Shown: positions 52,401 through 64,000 of the stretch, piece by piece
How positions within the stretch are numbered: the first letter of the stretch is position 1
Layout of the letters: every line of letters starts with the position of its first letter
Origin: Trogon surrucura
Taxonomy: Eukaryota; Chordata; Aves; Trogoniformes; Trogonidae
Length of the DNA stretch: 64,000 nt
Direction of reading: 5' to 3'
NCBI GenBank assembly: GCA_020746105.1
Contig: CM036629.1
Location: 6,468,501-6,532,500 of the forward strand
Made by a program: the position numbers and the translations under genes
The notes under the pieces: model-generated
The model's database searches: none
Seen by the model: only the letters and a program-made list of their open reading frames with translations
Told to the model about the DNA's origin: nothing

Positions 52401-54425
52401 TATTATCAGATGCAGGTACTGCGAAAGAAGTTCTGAGACGTTCTAAATAACTGTTCACCCTGGAGTCCCAGATCTTACGGGATTTTACATGGATGATGCA
52501 CGTTTTGACATAAAGGCACCCTCTGGAATTCAAATTGCTTTCCCTTGTTTTCCTTGTTATGCACACTCTCCCTGCCCTCTCTTCCCCCCTCCCCCCAAAA
52601 AGGAAAGCAAAAACCACAACAAAATTCAGAATCCATATCTCTTCTGAGATTTGTGAGAGCAAATAGGCACGGAACGGAAACCCATTCCATAACCTTTCAC
52701 CAACATAAAATTTACTGTGAATAAGGCCCTAAAACGCTATGCTCAGCTCTGATTTAAACCTCTGAAACCCAGCCTCCCAAGAGCACTTCCATTCTAATAA
52801 ATACCTCACCATGACACCATATGCTAATTACTCAGGTCCTATGGGGAGCTTAAACGAACTGTCCACAAGCAAGCTCTACCACAACACTCGCCCAAGTGGC
52901 TGGGACAGGATCTGGCCTAAAGTAGATATTCTTAATTAGCACATTTAAGACGTTATTTAAGTTACAGACACACCAGCCATCCCAGTTTCTCTTCCTCAAA
53001 TACTACTGCTGTGGCAAAGAGCAAAGCAGGTCTGCTTTTGGAGACTGAAAATTCCTCTGCAATTTTCTAAGGGATTCAACACTTAATCAATGAGAAGAAT
53101 TAATCTAACTCATGGAAACGAGACTTCCTTCAAAACTCTAATGTTCTGCATCTTTTCTTTTTAAATTGTGGCATTACTAACAGCCTCAGCAGCAAGAGGA
53201 GAAAATGCGTGAAATATATACCCTCTTTATAGATTTCCTGTTTCTGCAGTTTCACTTGAAAAATGGCAGTGCCCTGCCATCTGAAGTTTTCAGTTTGTTT
53301 AACTCCAAGGAAAAGACAATTAAACCACTTACAGTATATGGTCATGAGACTGTAATTGTTTACCAGTGCTACTTGCCGTGTCAGTGGCCACAACGGGCAG
53401 CGGCGTTTTAGCTTTCTTAGACGAGCAAGCCTGCCAGAGGTTACTGACTATGGCAATGGCCTCATGCTGAGAAGAAAGTATTTCATGAGCAAAAAAATTC
53501 CCACAGCATTCTTGAGGTGCTGAATTAGCACAGATTAAAATGAAGAGACTCCATGCTGGATAAGCATTTAGAAGTACAGGACATATTTTAATCATTTTTT
53601 CTTAGAGTCCAACAAACGATAATTTCATTATCCTTTTTATTTCCTCGCACAGTTTCTTATAATTTTCCCATTTTCTATAACCATTTTTTCAAAATTCCTG
53701 TAAACAAAGTTATATTCTGAATCTATACTTCTTAGGTTATCCTCTGCAACACAGAAGTCTTATTCAATAAATGACATATCAGTCTTTTAATAGGAAGTTA
53801 TAAACACCTGACAAATGGATGGTTTAGGTGAACAACAAAGATAAATTGAACCTGCTTTGGGTAGAAATCATTCGCTAACCAGAGTGACCAAAAGAAGTTC
53901 CCAGTTGAGAGATGTTCAACGCAATTGTGTTTGCTCTCGCAAAGACATTCTCAAGAGTTGGGCCTATTTTGACATTTGAAGAAAAGTGACCTGTAGATAC
54001 AACAGTCACAGAGCAGTCTCTATTCTTATTGATACCCTCTACTATAGGTTGAAAAAAAGATAAAAATATCTTAGATCACCAAGGCACATCTAAAACATTG
54101 CAGTTCTCAGTCTAGTACACTCTCTGGACTACCTGTTATCCACATCAAAGACAAAAAGCACATCATTAACATCATTCTCTGTAATGGCAATGCAAGAGAA
54201 TTCATATTAATGGTTGTTTAACAGTAATCATGGTAGACTCTTGGCATTAAGGTGAGGAATATTAATTTTCCAGAACATAAAAGCATTCATGACACCTGCA
54301 TCTCTATGCAAAGCCAACACAAATCAACTGCCTAAATGCAATTCAATTCAACATTCTTGGTATATCAGCATGGAGACAGAATCCTGTATGATCAACAAGA
54401 TGAACAGGAAAATTCTAGTTCTAAG
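49431..54425. other. Non-coding stretch, no gene recognised
   Basis: It includes a high-complexity patch at about 51230-51380 with CAATTATC and CAATTGTTAATGG cores that could be a conserved element. A C-rich tract lies at 52576-52596 (only two long C runs, below the quadruplex rule). Several 60-90 codon frames have no domains. Confidence 0.6.
52576..52596. repeat. C-rich low-complexity tract
   Basis: Two six-base C runs separated by a T, followed by an A run. Confidence 0.6.
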
Positions 54426-54495
54426 ATCACAGAATCACAGAATCACAGAATGTTAGAGGTTGGAAGGGACCTTAAAGATCATCTAGTCCAACCCC
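54426..54495 (-). mobile_element. CR1 LINE 3' end, 5'-truncated to about 70 bp
   Basis: The plus strand shows three AGAATCAC-type units, then AGAGGTTGGAAGGGACC, then AAGATCATCTAGTCCAACC: the reverse complement of a CR1 3' tail. Nothing of ORF2 remains. The terminal 8-base unit is repeated, as is usual at CR1 3' ends. The wording matches the copy at 49243 rather than the one at 4289, so these two are probably from related subfamilies. An 8-base sequence, AAGATCAC, occurs on both sides (54423-54430 and 54497-54504) and may be a target-site duplication. Confidence 0.93.
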
Positions 54496-54504
54496 AAAGA
54501 TCAC

Positions 54505-57500
54505 ATGACACTGGCTGGCGATTCTTTTGGTTCTTTTTGGTATGCAAGAAAATATTAGTGTTTTTAATGAATGCAAAAATAGAACACAAATCATATGCAA
54601 AGTGATAATACCTAGACAATAGAGTTTAAAAAGGATAATAAAATACATTAGAAGGGACAGAATAAAACAATTTAATATTATGAAATACTAATCTTACTAA
54701 TATTTTTACTGGAGAGTGAAGTAAGTTTTTTTAACAAACTTTTTAACAAAATTGTTTTCGTGGATTTTTGATTTTTGACAATGCAAATAAATAATTATAT
54801 ATAACCTCATAATCATTACCAATGTGCTATACTGTGAAATGTGACCCTCTAAAATGCCAGAGCAGATTTCTCAGTGTATTGTTTCTCACTGACCTCCAGA
54901 TCAAGTTTGCTCAGTATCTGACTAAAAGGATGTTCTTTGGTTTTGTTTTTGCTTTTCTAAATAACTGTTAGCTCTACAAACACATGGTGGAACTAGAATA
55001 AAATCCAGTCCATTCTTCTATAGCTACGTTGGTTTAGCATCACCAAAGGAAAAAAACCTCATTTTAGTTACTGAGGTGACCAGTTACAATAGCGATTCCA
55101 CACAGGACTAAGATAGAGTAGATAAAAGCTGCCGGTTTTTTGTGGTAATCCTGCTGCCTAGAAGTGTCTATTGAGAGACAGCACGCAGGAAAGAGCAGGA
55201 AGTAACATAATTTATTCAGCAAGAATACTATGGGACACGGGTGCTGAAAAAAGGCAGACACATACCTGCCCCCGCTTAACTTTCCATTGAGCTAGAATGT
55301 TAAATATTCATTCCATTTTTCATACTCTTGTCTTTTCTCCCTTCTCACATTTATTTACTTAATTTCTTGATAAACTTTTAGAATTTACTTTTGCTGAACA
55401 AATAAACTAAAAGATGAGGAACGTTTCAACAGACGAAAGGCCCTGGGAGCTTTGCTACTGGCAAAAGAAGAAATTGCTGCTCTTGGACATAATGAGTTAA
55501 CGACCAACGCTGAAATCTGGCAGAATTCCCGCATTTTAGAATCATGGGATACATGACTTTATTTTAGTGTATACAGTGGTTTTTTTCAAAGTTGATTCTG
55601 TGAGGTTCTTTTTCACTTGTTTTTAGTTTCTTCTATCACCATGCCTCACTCAAACGATTACGAGTTCATCGGAAATAACCAGCTGACACCTTCCCCACTT
55701 CTTTTATCAATTTCAGTGAAGTTTTCAAGTATAGCAGATAGTCAAGCACTTATACCTCATACAACAAACTAATTCCTGGGCACAATCCTACTCAAAACTA
55801 TGAAGTAAATTCATCTGACTAAGCTCAACTCAGTGTATTTTACTCAATGGAGTAGGTAGTAAAATTTTCTTTGATCCCGGAAGACTTTATTTTATAATTC
55901 TTTCACCTGGGATTCCAGGAAATGTTAAGATGTTAACTATCTGACAGAGTTCAAACTGGTGCCAAGTAGTTTATTATAGCACAGGTTTTACTCCCTGATT
56001 TCAGGGGACATGGACTTCTGATGAAAAAGGTGGAATAATTCTTGCCTCGGTGTGTAAAATCAAGATCAATTTAGTAACCCACTCCTCTAATACCGTATGT
56101 GCAAAGAAATAATTTAGACTCCTAGTTAATTTGAGTATTGAACTGAAATTCTGCAGCTGCTTTCTGCCAGTCCTGAAAACAGAAATTAATTTCAATGACC
56201 AAGTCGAACGGAGTGCTGCTCTGTCAGGTAATTAGTCATCGTCTTTTGCTACTCAGGGCCTATCACTGTGCTAATCCATACATAAACCCCAGTATTCCCC
56301 TAGTCACTCACAATCTAAAGAGCTGTTTAACTACCTATTTCTCCCATTCAGTCCTACCCCAGATATCAGCTGCAAAATGAGCATTCTTTCATGTTTAGCT
56401 TTCTTCCTACTATTTACTGCCAGCAGAATTAATGCAACTGATTTACATTTTCTTTTTTCTGTTTGATCAAGTCTGCTGTTGATTAAGTAGAGCTTAAGGG
56501 AAAAAATTATACTCCTGCAGCTTTCCTACTTGACTTGCCAGTTTATTAATGAAAGAAGCAAGGATATTGATGGCCCAGAAACTACAAGTGCAGCAATTAA
56601 AGGGTATGTCCTTCCACGCTTCTAATTAAAAGAGAGTTCTTTTATATTAAAAGATATAGTTTAGTGTCATATTTATATCTAATTCTCACTTCTGCTCTTT
56701 TGCTTTTTTTTTCTTTGTTTATTCTTTTTAAACAGAAATCTACTGGGAAAACTTAGATCAGACAGAATAAAGAAACTTTCTCAGAAAATCATTCTGGAAG
56801 CTTTGTTCCCAAACAGCCGTCCTAATGACAAAACAACAAAACCCCCACTGCTTCCCTGCTCCCAACAATGAAATATCCACTGATAAATACAACTCTGAAG
56901 GCAACCCTCTGTTATTCTTCCCTTGTGTATACTAGCAAAATTTGTCCCAAATCAGATTCAAGAAAATTGAAGATTTTTGATACAAGTCCTTTTGGACACA
57001 CAAAGATAATCAGACTCTTCCCTCCTTCTAATTCTTTCTTACATAGTATCTAAATTCTTGATTCAGTCTTTTCATATCAGGTATTTATATGAACATTCTT
57101 ACAGAGTATATTTCTGCTTCTCACCTAGTTTGATTTTTGCACTTCCTCCTTCAGGAACACCTGAACATTGCCAGTATTTTACCACCCTGTTGAGTCAGTG
57201 CCGTGCACAGTAACGGCTTGCCTTCCACGTCAGAACTAAGAAGAGACAAATACGTGCTACGGACTGAGCCAGCACCTGCCTGCCCCATATCCGAGACACC
57301 CTGCTCACAACTCAGAGAACATCTCCATCTGCACACGAGGTACCTCTCCCAGATTTCTGCACAGCGACGTACTCAGCGACATTCAGTTGTCAGATGTTTA
57401 GAAATCTCTGAGAAATTATATTAAAATATAGGTACAATATAAAAGTTGTAATCTAGCATCCCATACAAGTAAGGGCAGGTATTTAACACATTGAAAATGA

Positions 57501-58090
57501 CTGTTCCCTGCACTGGTGTTCAAGAGAGGAAGAGACGTAAAACATGTTCCTTTTGGTGGCCTCTGTCCCTCACAGAATGGTGAGAACTGCCATGATCAGA
57601 TTAGGGAGGTAATCTTCTGTATTATCGGATTCCCAATAGGCAGAGATAGCTGTGTATTTAAGGACAGTAAGCTTTTCTTAAAAGAGGTACTAAAGTGAAT
57701 CACAAATTTTCCCAGAGCTCCCAGCTGGGCAGAACAGCAGTAAACAAGAGTGATTCTTCCTTAGGGCTAACAGGGTTAGTGATGTTGCTCTCAGAGCAGA
57801 TTGTGTCACACGCAATACTGCACGTCCACGTTTCTGTTTCTCCTTGAGCCACCCCAGACATGCCTCTTTCCATTTGCCTATTAACCTGAAAAAAAACCTT
57901 GTGGAGGAGGGGGGTGAAGCTGTTCTAAGGGACCTTTTGTGGTAGAAATTTCTCAATCGCTTCCACTTTTAAGGTGACTTCATAGAAATGGTGACCCTGA
58001 CAAGTACCACTTGAAAGACACAGTAGCTTTAATCTTTTTCAATGGAATCGGAAGAGCTCTTATCTCTCCTCTGACCCTTTTTCCCCTCTA
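54505..58090. other. AT-rich non-coding stretch
   Basis: No gene is recognised. A small tandem TTTTTAACAAA duplication lies at about 54726-54750. The 88-codon minus-strand frame at 57690-57956 has no domain. Confidence 0.6.
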
Positions 58091-58210
58091 GCCTTACACT
58101 CTTGGCACCATTGAAAAGTCAGAACCATTAAGTTGGTGTCAAGTGGCTGTGCTATTCATATTCTATTATAGTCAATGACAATTAACAGTGCCATTCAGAA
58201 AAGCCAGGTA
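58091..58210. promoter_or_regulatory. Candidate conserved non-coding element
   Basis: High-complexity sequence with CCATTAAG, GTCAATGACAATTAACAG and TATTCATATTC elements, no simple repeat and no open frame. It is suggested by its look only and needs alignment to other birds. Confidence 0.2.
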
Positions 58211-59764
58211 CTGTATTACACAATTGGAAAATTGATCTTATCTGAGGCTTAAAAATCAGCAATGTCCAGACCTTAACACATGGGCAAAAAAGAAGTAAAG
58301 TTAAAAAAAAAAAGAGGGGAAGAAGTACTGCCTGACCTCAGGACCACATGGCAAACAGCCACGTGCAAGGCTCAGAAACAACGTGAAGAAGTGGCCAAAT
58401 CTCTGTTACGAATATAAGCTCTGATTTTCATCATCAAGGAACATGATGTTAGAAAAGAAGAGTACAAATTCAACTGAATGCTTGATGATCACCTTCAAAG
58501 TTGTTATTGCAGGCAAAATGCAACATCTTAGCACTGCTGACACATCAGAAAACCTCTGCGTGTGTCAATTCCAAGCTCTTTGCAGCACGCCCACAGGCAA
58601 GCGCCCCTGCACCTACAACATAATCTTCATTTCTAGTACTAGCACTGATCATCTATTTTCCTGAATGTTTTTCCTAGAAATAAGCACAGACACATCTTTC
58701 TTCTAATGAATTACTGAATGGATCCAAAAGGAGAGGATTAAGAAATAACTCTCTACTTTGGAAACTGAGGATGTTTTCCTATGCCAGTGAATCTCAGCAT
58801 TAAGTGCAAACTGGTACAATAGTTGATTACAGTTTAGTCTATCTGCTTGAAACCACAGGGGGAATTTTAGATAGCAAAACTTCAGTTAGCTGGCTTGAAT
58901 TTAACTAAAGCACCTGAGCTAAAAACCGTTGCACACAAAGGATGCATTGCAGAACCCAGAACAGCTTCAGCCCACCATAGCCCTCCCGATTTTTATACCT
59001 CGTCTCAGAGGGCACCGTTTCTCCACACCACGTGCCTGGGGACACTGGGTTTTAGCAGAATCGAAAACCAGAGGAAGTCTTACTGAATCAGCAAGCCACT
59101 GTGTCACTTCCCTTCCTCCCTTCACTCCAGGTATACGGTATCTGCACAAAATACTGGAGAGTAAGGCCTTACACACATTACTCTGGAGACCCATGTTCAA
59201 ATCCATTCTAGTGGAAAAAGTGATAGTCCCAAATCCACCTCTGGTGCACCTGGAATAGAACAGATGTTTCACCTGATGCCAAGTTTTCCTGGGGAATCGG
59301 GAACAGACTGAGCACAGAAATCATCTTTGCTCATCATTTTACTTCACGCAATACAATAAGAAATGATCAGCTAGCCTCAGTTCTCTGGGAAAAAGTCTCA
59401 GATTGTTGCCTTAATGAAAAACATAGAACAGGCGCAAAGCCACTATATTTATACTTAAAAATCAATATTCCCTACTGGTCCTATAATTTGTGTACCAAAT
59501 ACCTGCTTTAAAATGTGCACAAGCCTCAAAATAAAAGCCAGGGCGTTTATATCTCAGACTCTTAAATGTTTTCTACAGTTTCGATATTTGCAAAACAATG
59601 TGAAATGTTGTACAGGATTCTCTGCTTGGCTGTGAGAGTCTATTCTATTTTTTATTTCTTTTATTGAGAAGTAGAATAAAATTCCCAAACTGCTCCAGTG
59701 CAATTAAAATTACTTTTATTTATACAGTTACCTCTCTGTCCACCATAAGCATTCCACAGTACTA
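58211..59764. other. Non-coding stretch, no gene recognised
   Basis: Both strands are open between about 58930 and 59270 (109 and 101 codons) in a patch of balanced GC. The frames exclude each other and have no domain. An A tract lies at about 58302-58313. Confidence 0.55.
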
Positions 59765-59862
59765 ATCCTTTTAGGCCCTGATCCAGCAAAGCACTTTGCT
59801 GTGTCTTATTCTTAAAATTACAAGTCTCCCCACTGATTTCAGTACAGTTATATTAGGGATGA
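59765..59862. repeat. Probable remnant of an ancient palindromic amniote repeat
   Basis: GGCCCTGATCCAGCAAAGCACTT (59773-59795) followed by a CCACTGATTTCAGTAC core resembles the end and centre of an old hairpin-forming amniote repeat, probably a non-autonomous DNA transposon remnant, best known from turtles and crocodilians. The second arm has decayed beyond recognition. The short hairpin AGCAAAG-CA-CTTTGCT is visible. The family name is not certain from memory. Confidence 0.35.
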
Positions 59863-60419
59863 CTTGGCCTCCTATAGCAAAAGTAATGTTAGAAATAAAG
59901 TTTAAAAAACAAGCAAGGAAATTGAAAGCCTAAGAGACTTCAATATTTCTCTGTTTTAAAGTAAGGCATTACTTACTAGCGTGCATTTGAGTACAGTCCA
60001 ATAGTGGGTTATTTTTGTATAGTTAGGCCAGTTCAGGTAAGGAGCCTCTTTGTATTAGAGATGCATTGATTTCAGATCCAGATGGTTTCAATAAGCTTCT
60101 TACACCCAAATGTTAGAAGGACAGGGACATAAAAATGTCAATTACCTAAATAAATCTGTAAGTATTGATAAATGCCTAAAATTAAATAAACCCACTTCAC
60201 TCTAAGAGCCTTTGCAGCTGATACGGTTGTAAAACAATAAGAAAACCATCATAATTTGCATTTTTATAGCTACATTCATCAATAGCTCAAATATTTATCA
60301 CAAACACCAACCTACTACAAGCAGGAACTGTATGATGGTATAGTCCTGCCTTGACTATAAAGACACTGAACCATAGCTGGACACTTGGATACAAGCAAAG
60401 CTTCTTAAACTGGTTTAAA
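59863..60419. other. AT-rich non-coding stretch
   Basis: No gene or named repeat is recognised. Confidence 0.6.
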
Positions 60420-60600
60420 TAGTCATTGTCTCCGGCTATTTATTTCTGCCTTGTTTTTGCTGGTGTAAGAATTTATATGAGCATGCAGCGAACTGGATCA
60501 GGAAACTAATCTGGCTGAAATATAAACCAGTGAAAAGTGCTGACTTTAATGAAGAGGGAAGCTCAGGGAAGCAGGAGCCTGAGAGTGCTTAAGATAGCAT
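60420..60600. promoter_or_regulatory. Candidate conserved non-coding element
   Basis: Complex sequence with retained CpGs (TCCGGC, AGCGAA) and no frame or simple repeat. The appearance is enhancer-like; this is an inference only. Confidence 0.2.
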
Positions 60601-63600
60601 TGCCCCAAAATAAATGTCCATCAAACTGCATATCCTGAGGCTCAGAGCAGCAGCCAGAATCGGAACCATGGATTTAACCAATTTATGCACGTGGTGTACT
60701 AGGGTGAAAGCCACAAAACGGATGGGGGACATTTCTTCAGCAGCACCACAGCACAGCTTCTGATCACTATGGAGGAACGAGAAAATTTAATTTGCCAAGG
60801 ATGGCTAAATGCTCCAAGCAACATGACTCTACATGGAAGCTTTTTCCAGCGACTTCCAGATTGCTTCTCCAGTCCTATCAGAGTTTTCCTAATTGGCTCT
60901 CAACAATATTTTTAAGTGTGTGCTTTACCACCATTTAAAGCAGTGCACATGAGGGAGACTGAATACATTAGGTAAATGAATTTCTGTGGACATTGTGAAG
61001 GGAATAATGCTCTCCCATTTGGCTTATCCTGTACCGCAATAAATGTGGGTGTTTTTTCAGTCAAGGTGCTGCAGTAACCCAAATGATAGTCATATGACAC
61101 TAATAAAAGACAACTTTAAGAAAGATCTTACTGCAATAGAAGTGAGGATTTTTTTTTTCCCTTGGCATCCCAGCTTGCCATAGAAATGAGTGAGTTGCTG
61201 AATTTCTGCCAAGTATAGATGGTTCAGCGTGCTATTAGATTAGCCTGTTTATACAGAAACAGCCAAAAATAGGAAACACACAGAAGCTATTAAAGATATT
61301 GTCCTGTGAGGGAAATATTTGAATGGTTTTGTTACTGCAACTGGGAAATAAGATATGAGTCAGTATTAATGTGATAAAGAAGTTAATGTGTTCTAAAGCA
61401 AACAGTTTCTTCAGCTTGTCTCTCGGTTGACAATAAAATAAATGTACAGACAATTATGTAGGGTTGGATGAGCCTGCAAGTAAGTGTATCCAGCTTAAAG
61501 CTCAGCGCTGCCAGTGGGTTAGAATTGAAACTCTGTTATCAAGTAATGATATGCTAACCCCAGGTAGTCTTCAAAGAAAATGGATGATTCAAAATGCCAT
61601 GCATCACTGAGCTGGTGGAAGAATGGTCAATAGTGTTTAAGCTGTTTCAACTGGTCAAAGAGAATTTCATAGAAATGTTCCTTTGCCTTGCCCATTTTGC
61701 GATGGATTTCTTAAATTCCTTTCACTTTTGATATAGTCTAACAAAAAAAACCCCACCTTTTGATTTAGTTTAGTTGTTTTAACCAGGGTGGTGACAGTAT
61801 TTCATAGTGGATTTTACTGGCTTTCTAAAGAGCAAGCCAGCCTAGAGAAATGTGCCTGTCCCACGTGTGACACTGAGCATTCATTCCTAAACACAGCCAC
61901 GCACAGTCCTGATACCCTGACCTCCTTCTCCCTCCCTCTTCCCCATGTTAACAAAGCCAACTAATTCCTAAAGGGTTGCAATGCCTTACAACTTCTAACG
62001 CAAAGAAAACAAAGGAACAGGATGTCATATTGTACATAGGTTTTATCTATATAAAAATAAAAGGTGTACATATTTTCTCTGCAGTGACCCAGTTCTACAA
62101 ACCCAAAGACCACATACACCATTCCTTAAGGGCCAACACATTTGACCAGCGAAGAAGAACAAGTCCAAAGCTAAATGACTCTCCCACTGAGAAATGCCCC
62201 TCTGTGGGACCTTCTTTTTAATGGTGAGAGTGCCCTGGGCCAAGCCAAGCACCTTCCCCGATGTTAGTTCACTTATTAGGACGTGAGAAGGGGAGCAGCA
62301 TCTTAAAGTGCCCACAGAAACTCACACTAATCAATGCAGAATACAATTTTGCAAGTACACAGAGGCATTTGATTAGCAGGAGCCTCACGAATTCTACACC
62401 AGTGGCTCGTTTCCAGAGGGATTTGAAAACTGGCCTCAAGTCATTCTGCCCATGTTATGTATATGCAAACATTAGGCACAGTACTTGGAATAGGAAGCAG
62501 CTGCAGAAATTCTGTCGAAATACAACAATTAAGTAAGTTTACATTGCAGAGACAAAAACCCACAGGTGGTATAATGATATTTACAGCAAAATTTAAGAAC
62601 TCCACAATAACTAGCAGTCAGATCTTGGAGTCAGGCTTTTCCCTGGAACACGTCTACTCAAAACCAAGTCAAGCTGTTTCAGGAACAAGTCAGGAGACTC
62701 AGCGATTTTGAGACCTTTGTTGAAATTTATCTCTGAGATAAGTATTTCTTCCCATTCAACTCCACAGAAGCCAAGTTTGTTTATTTCTTGAGCCTAATTC
62801 CTTACCTTAGGCAACAGGAAGTGTGACTTATGGGTGGGTCCTCTGAGACCCATCGGGTAAGGACAATACTGCTGCCTTTATGCAGAGGACCCTCCAAAAT
62901 TGAGGGGATGCAAAGCGTTTTCCTTCCTCAGCCTGTTGTCTTTGTGAACATTCAGTCCAATGGAATCTCTTTAGCTGGAGAATAAATTTGCAACATCCTT
63001 TCAGTATTTGTGGCAACATAATCCCAACTGATCGGTCTCCACAAACAAATAAATTCAATTTATTACTTGTTTGTGATTGTGTGCTAAGTATCTGTACTTT
63101 TTAAATGGCATAAGCTAACAGAGACGTAGCAGTGTCTCTGAAATGAAACAACAGACACAGGAAACTTAATGTGCCTTAAAGATGTATAGGGGGTTTTAAA
63201 AATAGAGAACTATCTTTTTCAGTAAAGGGTCAAAGCAACAGAAAGAGAGACTAATATGTTTGTGTTTGGAATTGGAAGAAGAAAAAGGAGCTAAGTAAGT
63301 TTTACTGGCCACATGTCTGAAACCAAACGGATGTATTTTAAACAAAAGCACCTCTCCTGCTTCGTTTCATTTTCAAACTGTAGTGTCTGAACAAGACAAC
63401 GGAAGAGTTTAATCTCGAAAACATGAATGCTGAAAACAAATGCATTAGAAAATACCAAGCCAAAGCTATGTTGGTGACACAAATGTGAAAAATGGAACTG
63501 AAATAAACTGTGCCAGAAATCTATTTCTAAAAATATGTCTTTACAGTAGTGATATTTATAAATTTGACATACTCTAAAATTTAGCTCACTAAAGATTATT

Positions 63601-64000
63601 TCTATGCAAATATGCATTTCTCAAACCCCATAAGCGTGCGAAAAATCCAAAACACATTTCTTGAAAATCAATTTCTGTGCAGTACAAATGTATCAAGTTA
63701 GAGGCAGCATGCTGATAAATATTAAAAAGGTCTACATTGTGCAAAATGAAAACTTATAACAGGACACAGTAGTACAGTGCAGTATGTAGAGGTTCAGAGA
63801 GAACATGAAACAGCCCCATGGTTTCAAAAGGACTCTGTGGTCTGACATTAGTCATTTTGGTTCTGATAAAGGATGTTGTAGAAGGTGCTGCCCACATTAT
63901 GCAAATCACTAACCACTTAATTTCCTTCCCAAGTGCTAAAGCTCAGGCATTTTCCCTGAACATACAGTGCTCATTTTCTTGTAACTCTGTGGTTTCTCTT
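60601..64000. other. Non-coding stretch, no gene recognised
   Basis: Frames up to 108 codons (63291-63617, minus) are hydrophobic or Cys/Phe-rich without domains. Two ATGCAAAT octamers occur near the end (63604 and 63899). T and A tracts lie at about 61150-61160 and 61743-61750. Confidence 0.6.

Noticed and set aside
59170-59225. tRNA-like T-loop GTTCAAATCC
   Set aside because: The sequence upstream cannot form an acceptor stem, D-arm or anticodon arm.
1-64000. Prokaryotic-type features: operons, ribosome binding sites, CRISPR, insertion sequences
   Set aside because: The sequence is vertebrate non-coding DNA; no spaced direct repeats, Shine-Dalgarno-led genes or terminators are present.
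1-64000. Endogenous retrovirus or other viral remnants
   Set aside because: No LTR pair, primer-binding site or recognisable viral coding fragment was seen; the only mobile DNA clearly recognised is CR1.

Overview
The window reads as vertebrate nuclear DNA, most likely from a bird, and is almost entirely non-coding. The bird call rests on three CR1 LINE 3' ends (about 4289, 49243 and 54426). They carry the 3' tail typical of avian CR1, and there are no Alu, L1, B1/B2 or other mammalian interspersed repeats that I can recognise. Repeat density is very low and the sequence is AT-rich. The longest open frame is about 155 codons. No CpG island, tRNA, rRNA, operon, insertion sequence, CRISPR array or intact viral gene is visible.

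Layout. From 1 to about 21.8 kb: AT-rich sequence with short simple repeats, one short CR1 remnant, a CpG-retaining block at 9.5-9.7 kb and a near-perfect SOX-dimer-like palindrome at 11.83 kb. From 21.88 to 22.33 kb: a second CpG-retaining, complex block that looks like a conserved non-coding element. From 26.5 to 32.5 kb: several exon-like intervals with good splice signals, none forming a consistent gene model, and a degenerate TA/GT tract at 30.24-30.44 kb. From 38.4 to 38.8 kb: a charged open frame on the minus strand, the only other place where a coding exon or retrocopy fragment seems worth testing. From 44.4 to 45.1 kb: a 92-bp direct duplication (about 87% identical) whose copies flank a canonical G-quadruplex motif. 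At 49.24 kb: the best-preserved CR1 copy, with the end of its second open frame still open. At 54.43 kb: a very short CR1 copy flanked by a possible 8-bp target-site duplication. From 58 to 61 kb: two more conserved-element-like blocks and a remnant of an old palindromic amniote repeat.

Interpretation. The simplest reading is an intron or gene desert that may hold cis-regulatory elements. The retained CpGs, SOX and POU (ATGCAAAT) motifs and homeodomain-type TAAT/ATTA cores are compatible with that but do not prove it. I did not find a new multi-gene system. The most testable oddities are the duplicated 92-mer around a G4 motif, the SOX-dimer palindrome, the two CpG-rich blocks, and the candidate exons at 26.59 kb (+), 27.4-28.1 kb (-) and 38.5-38.8 kb (-).
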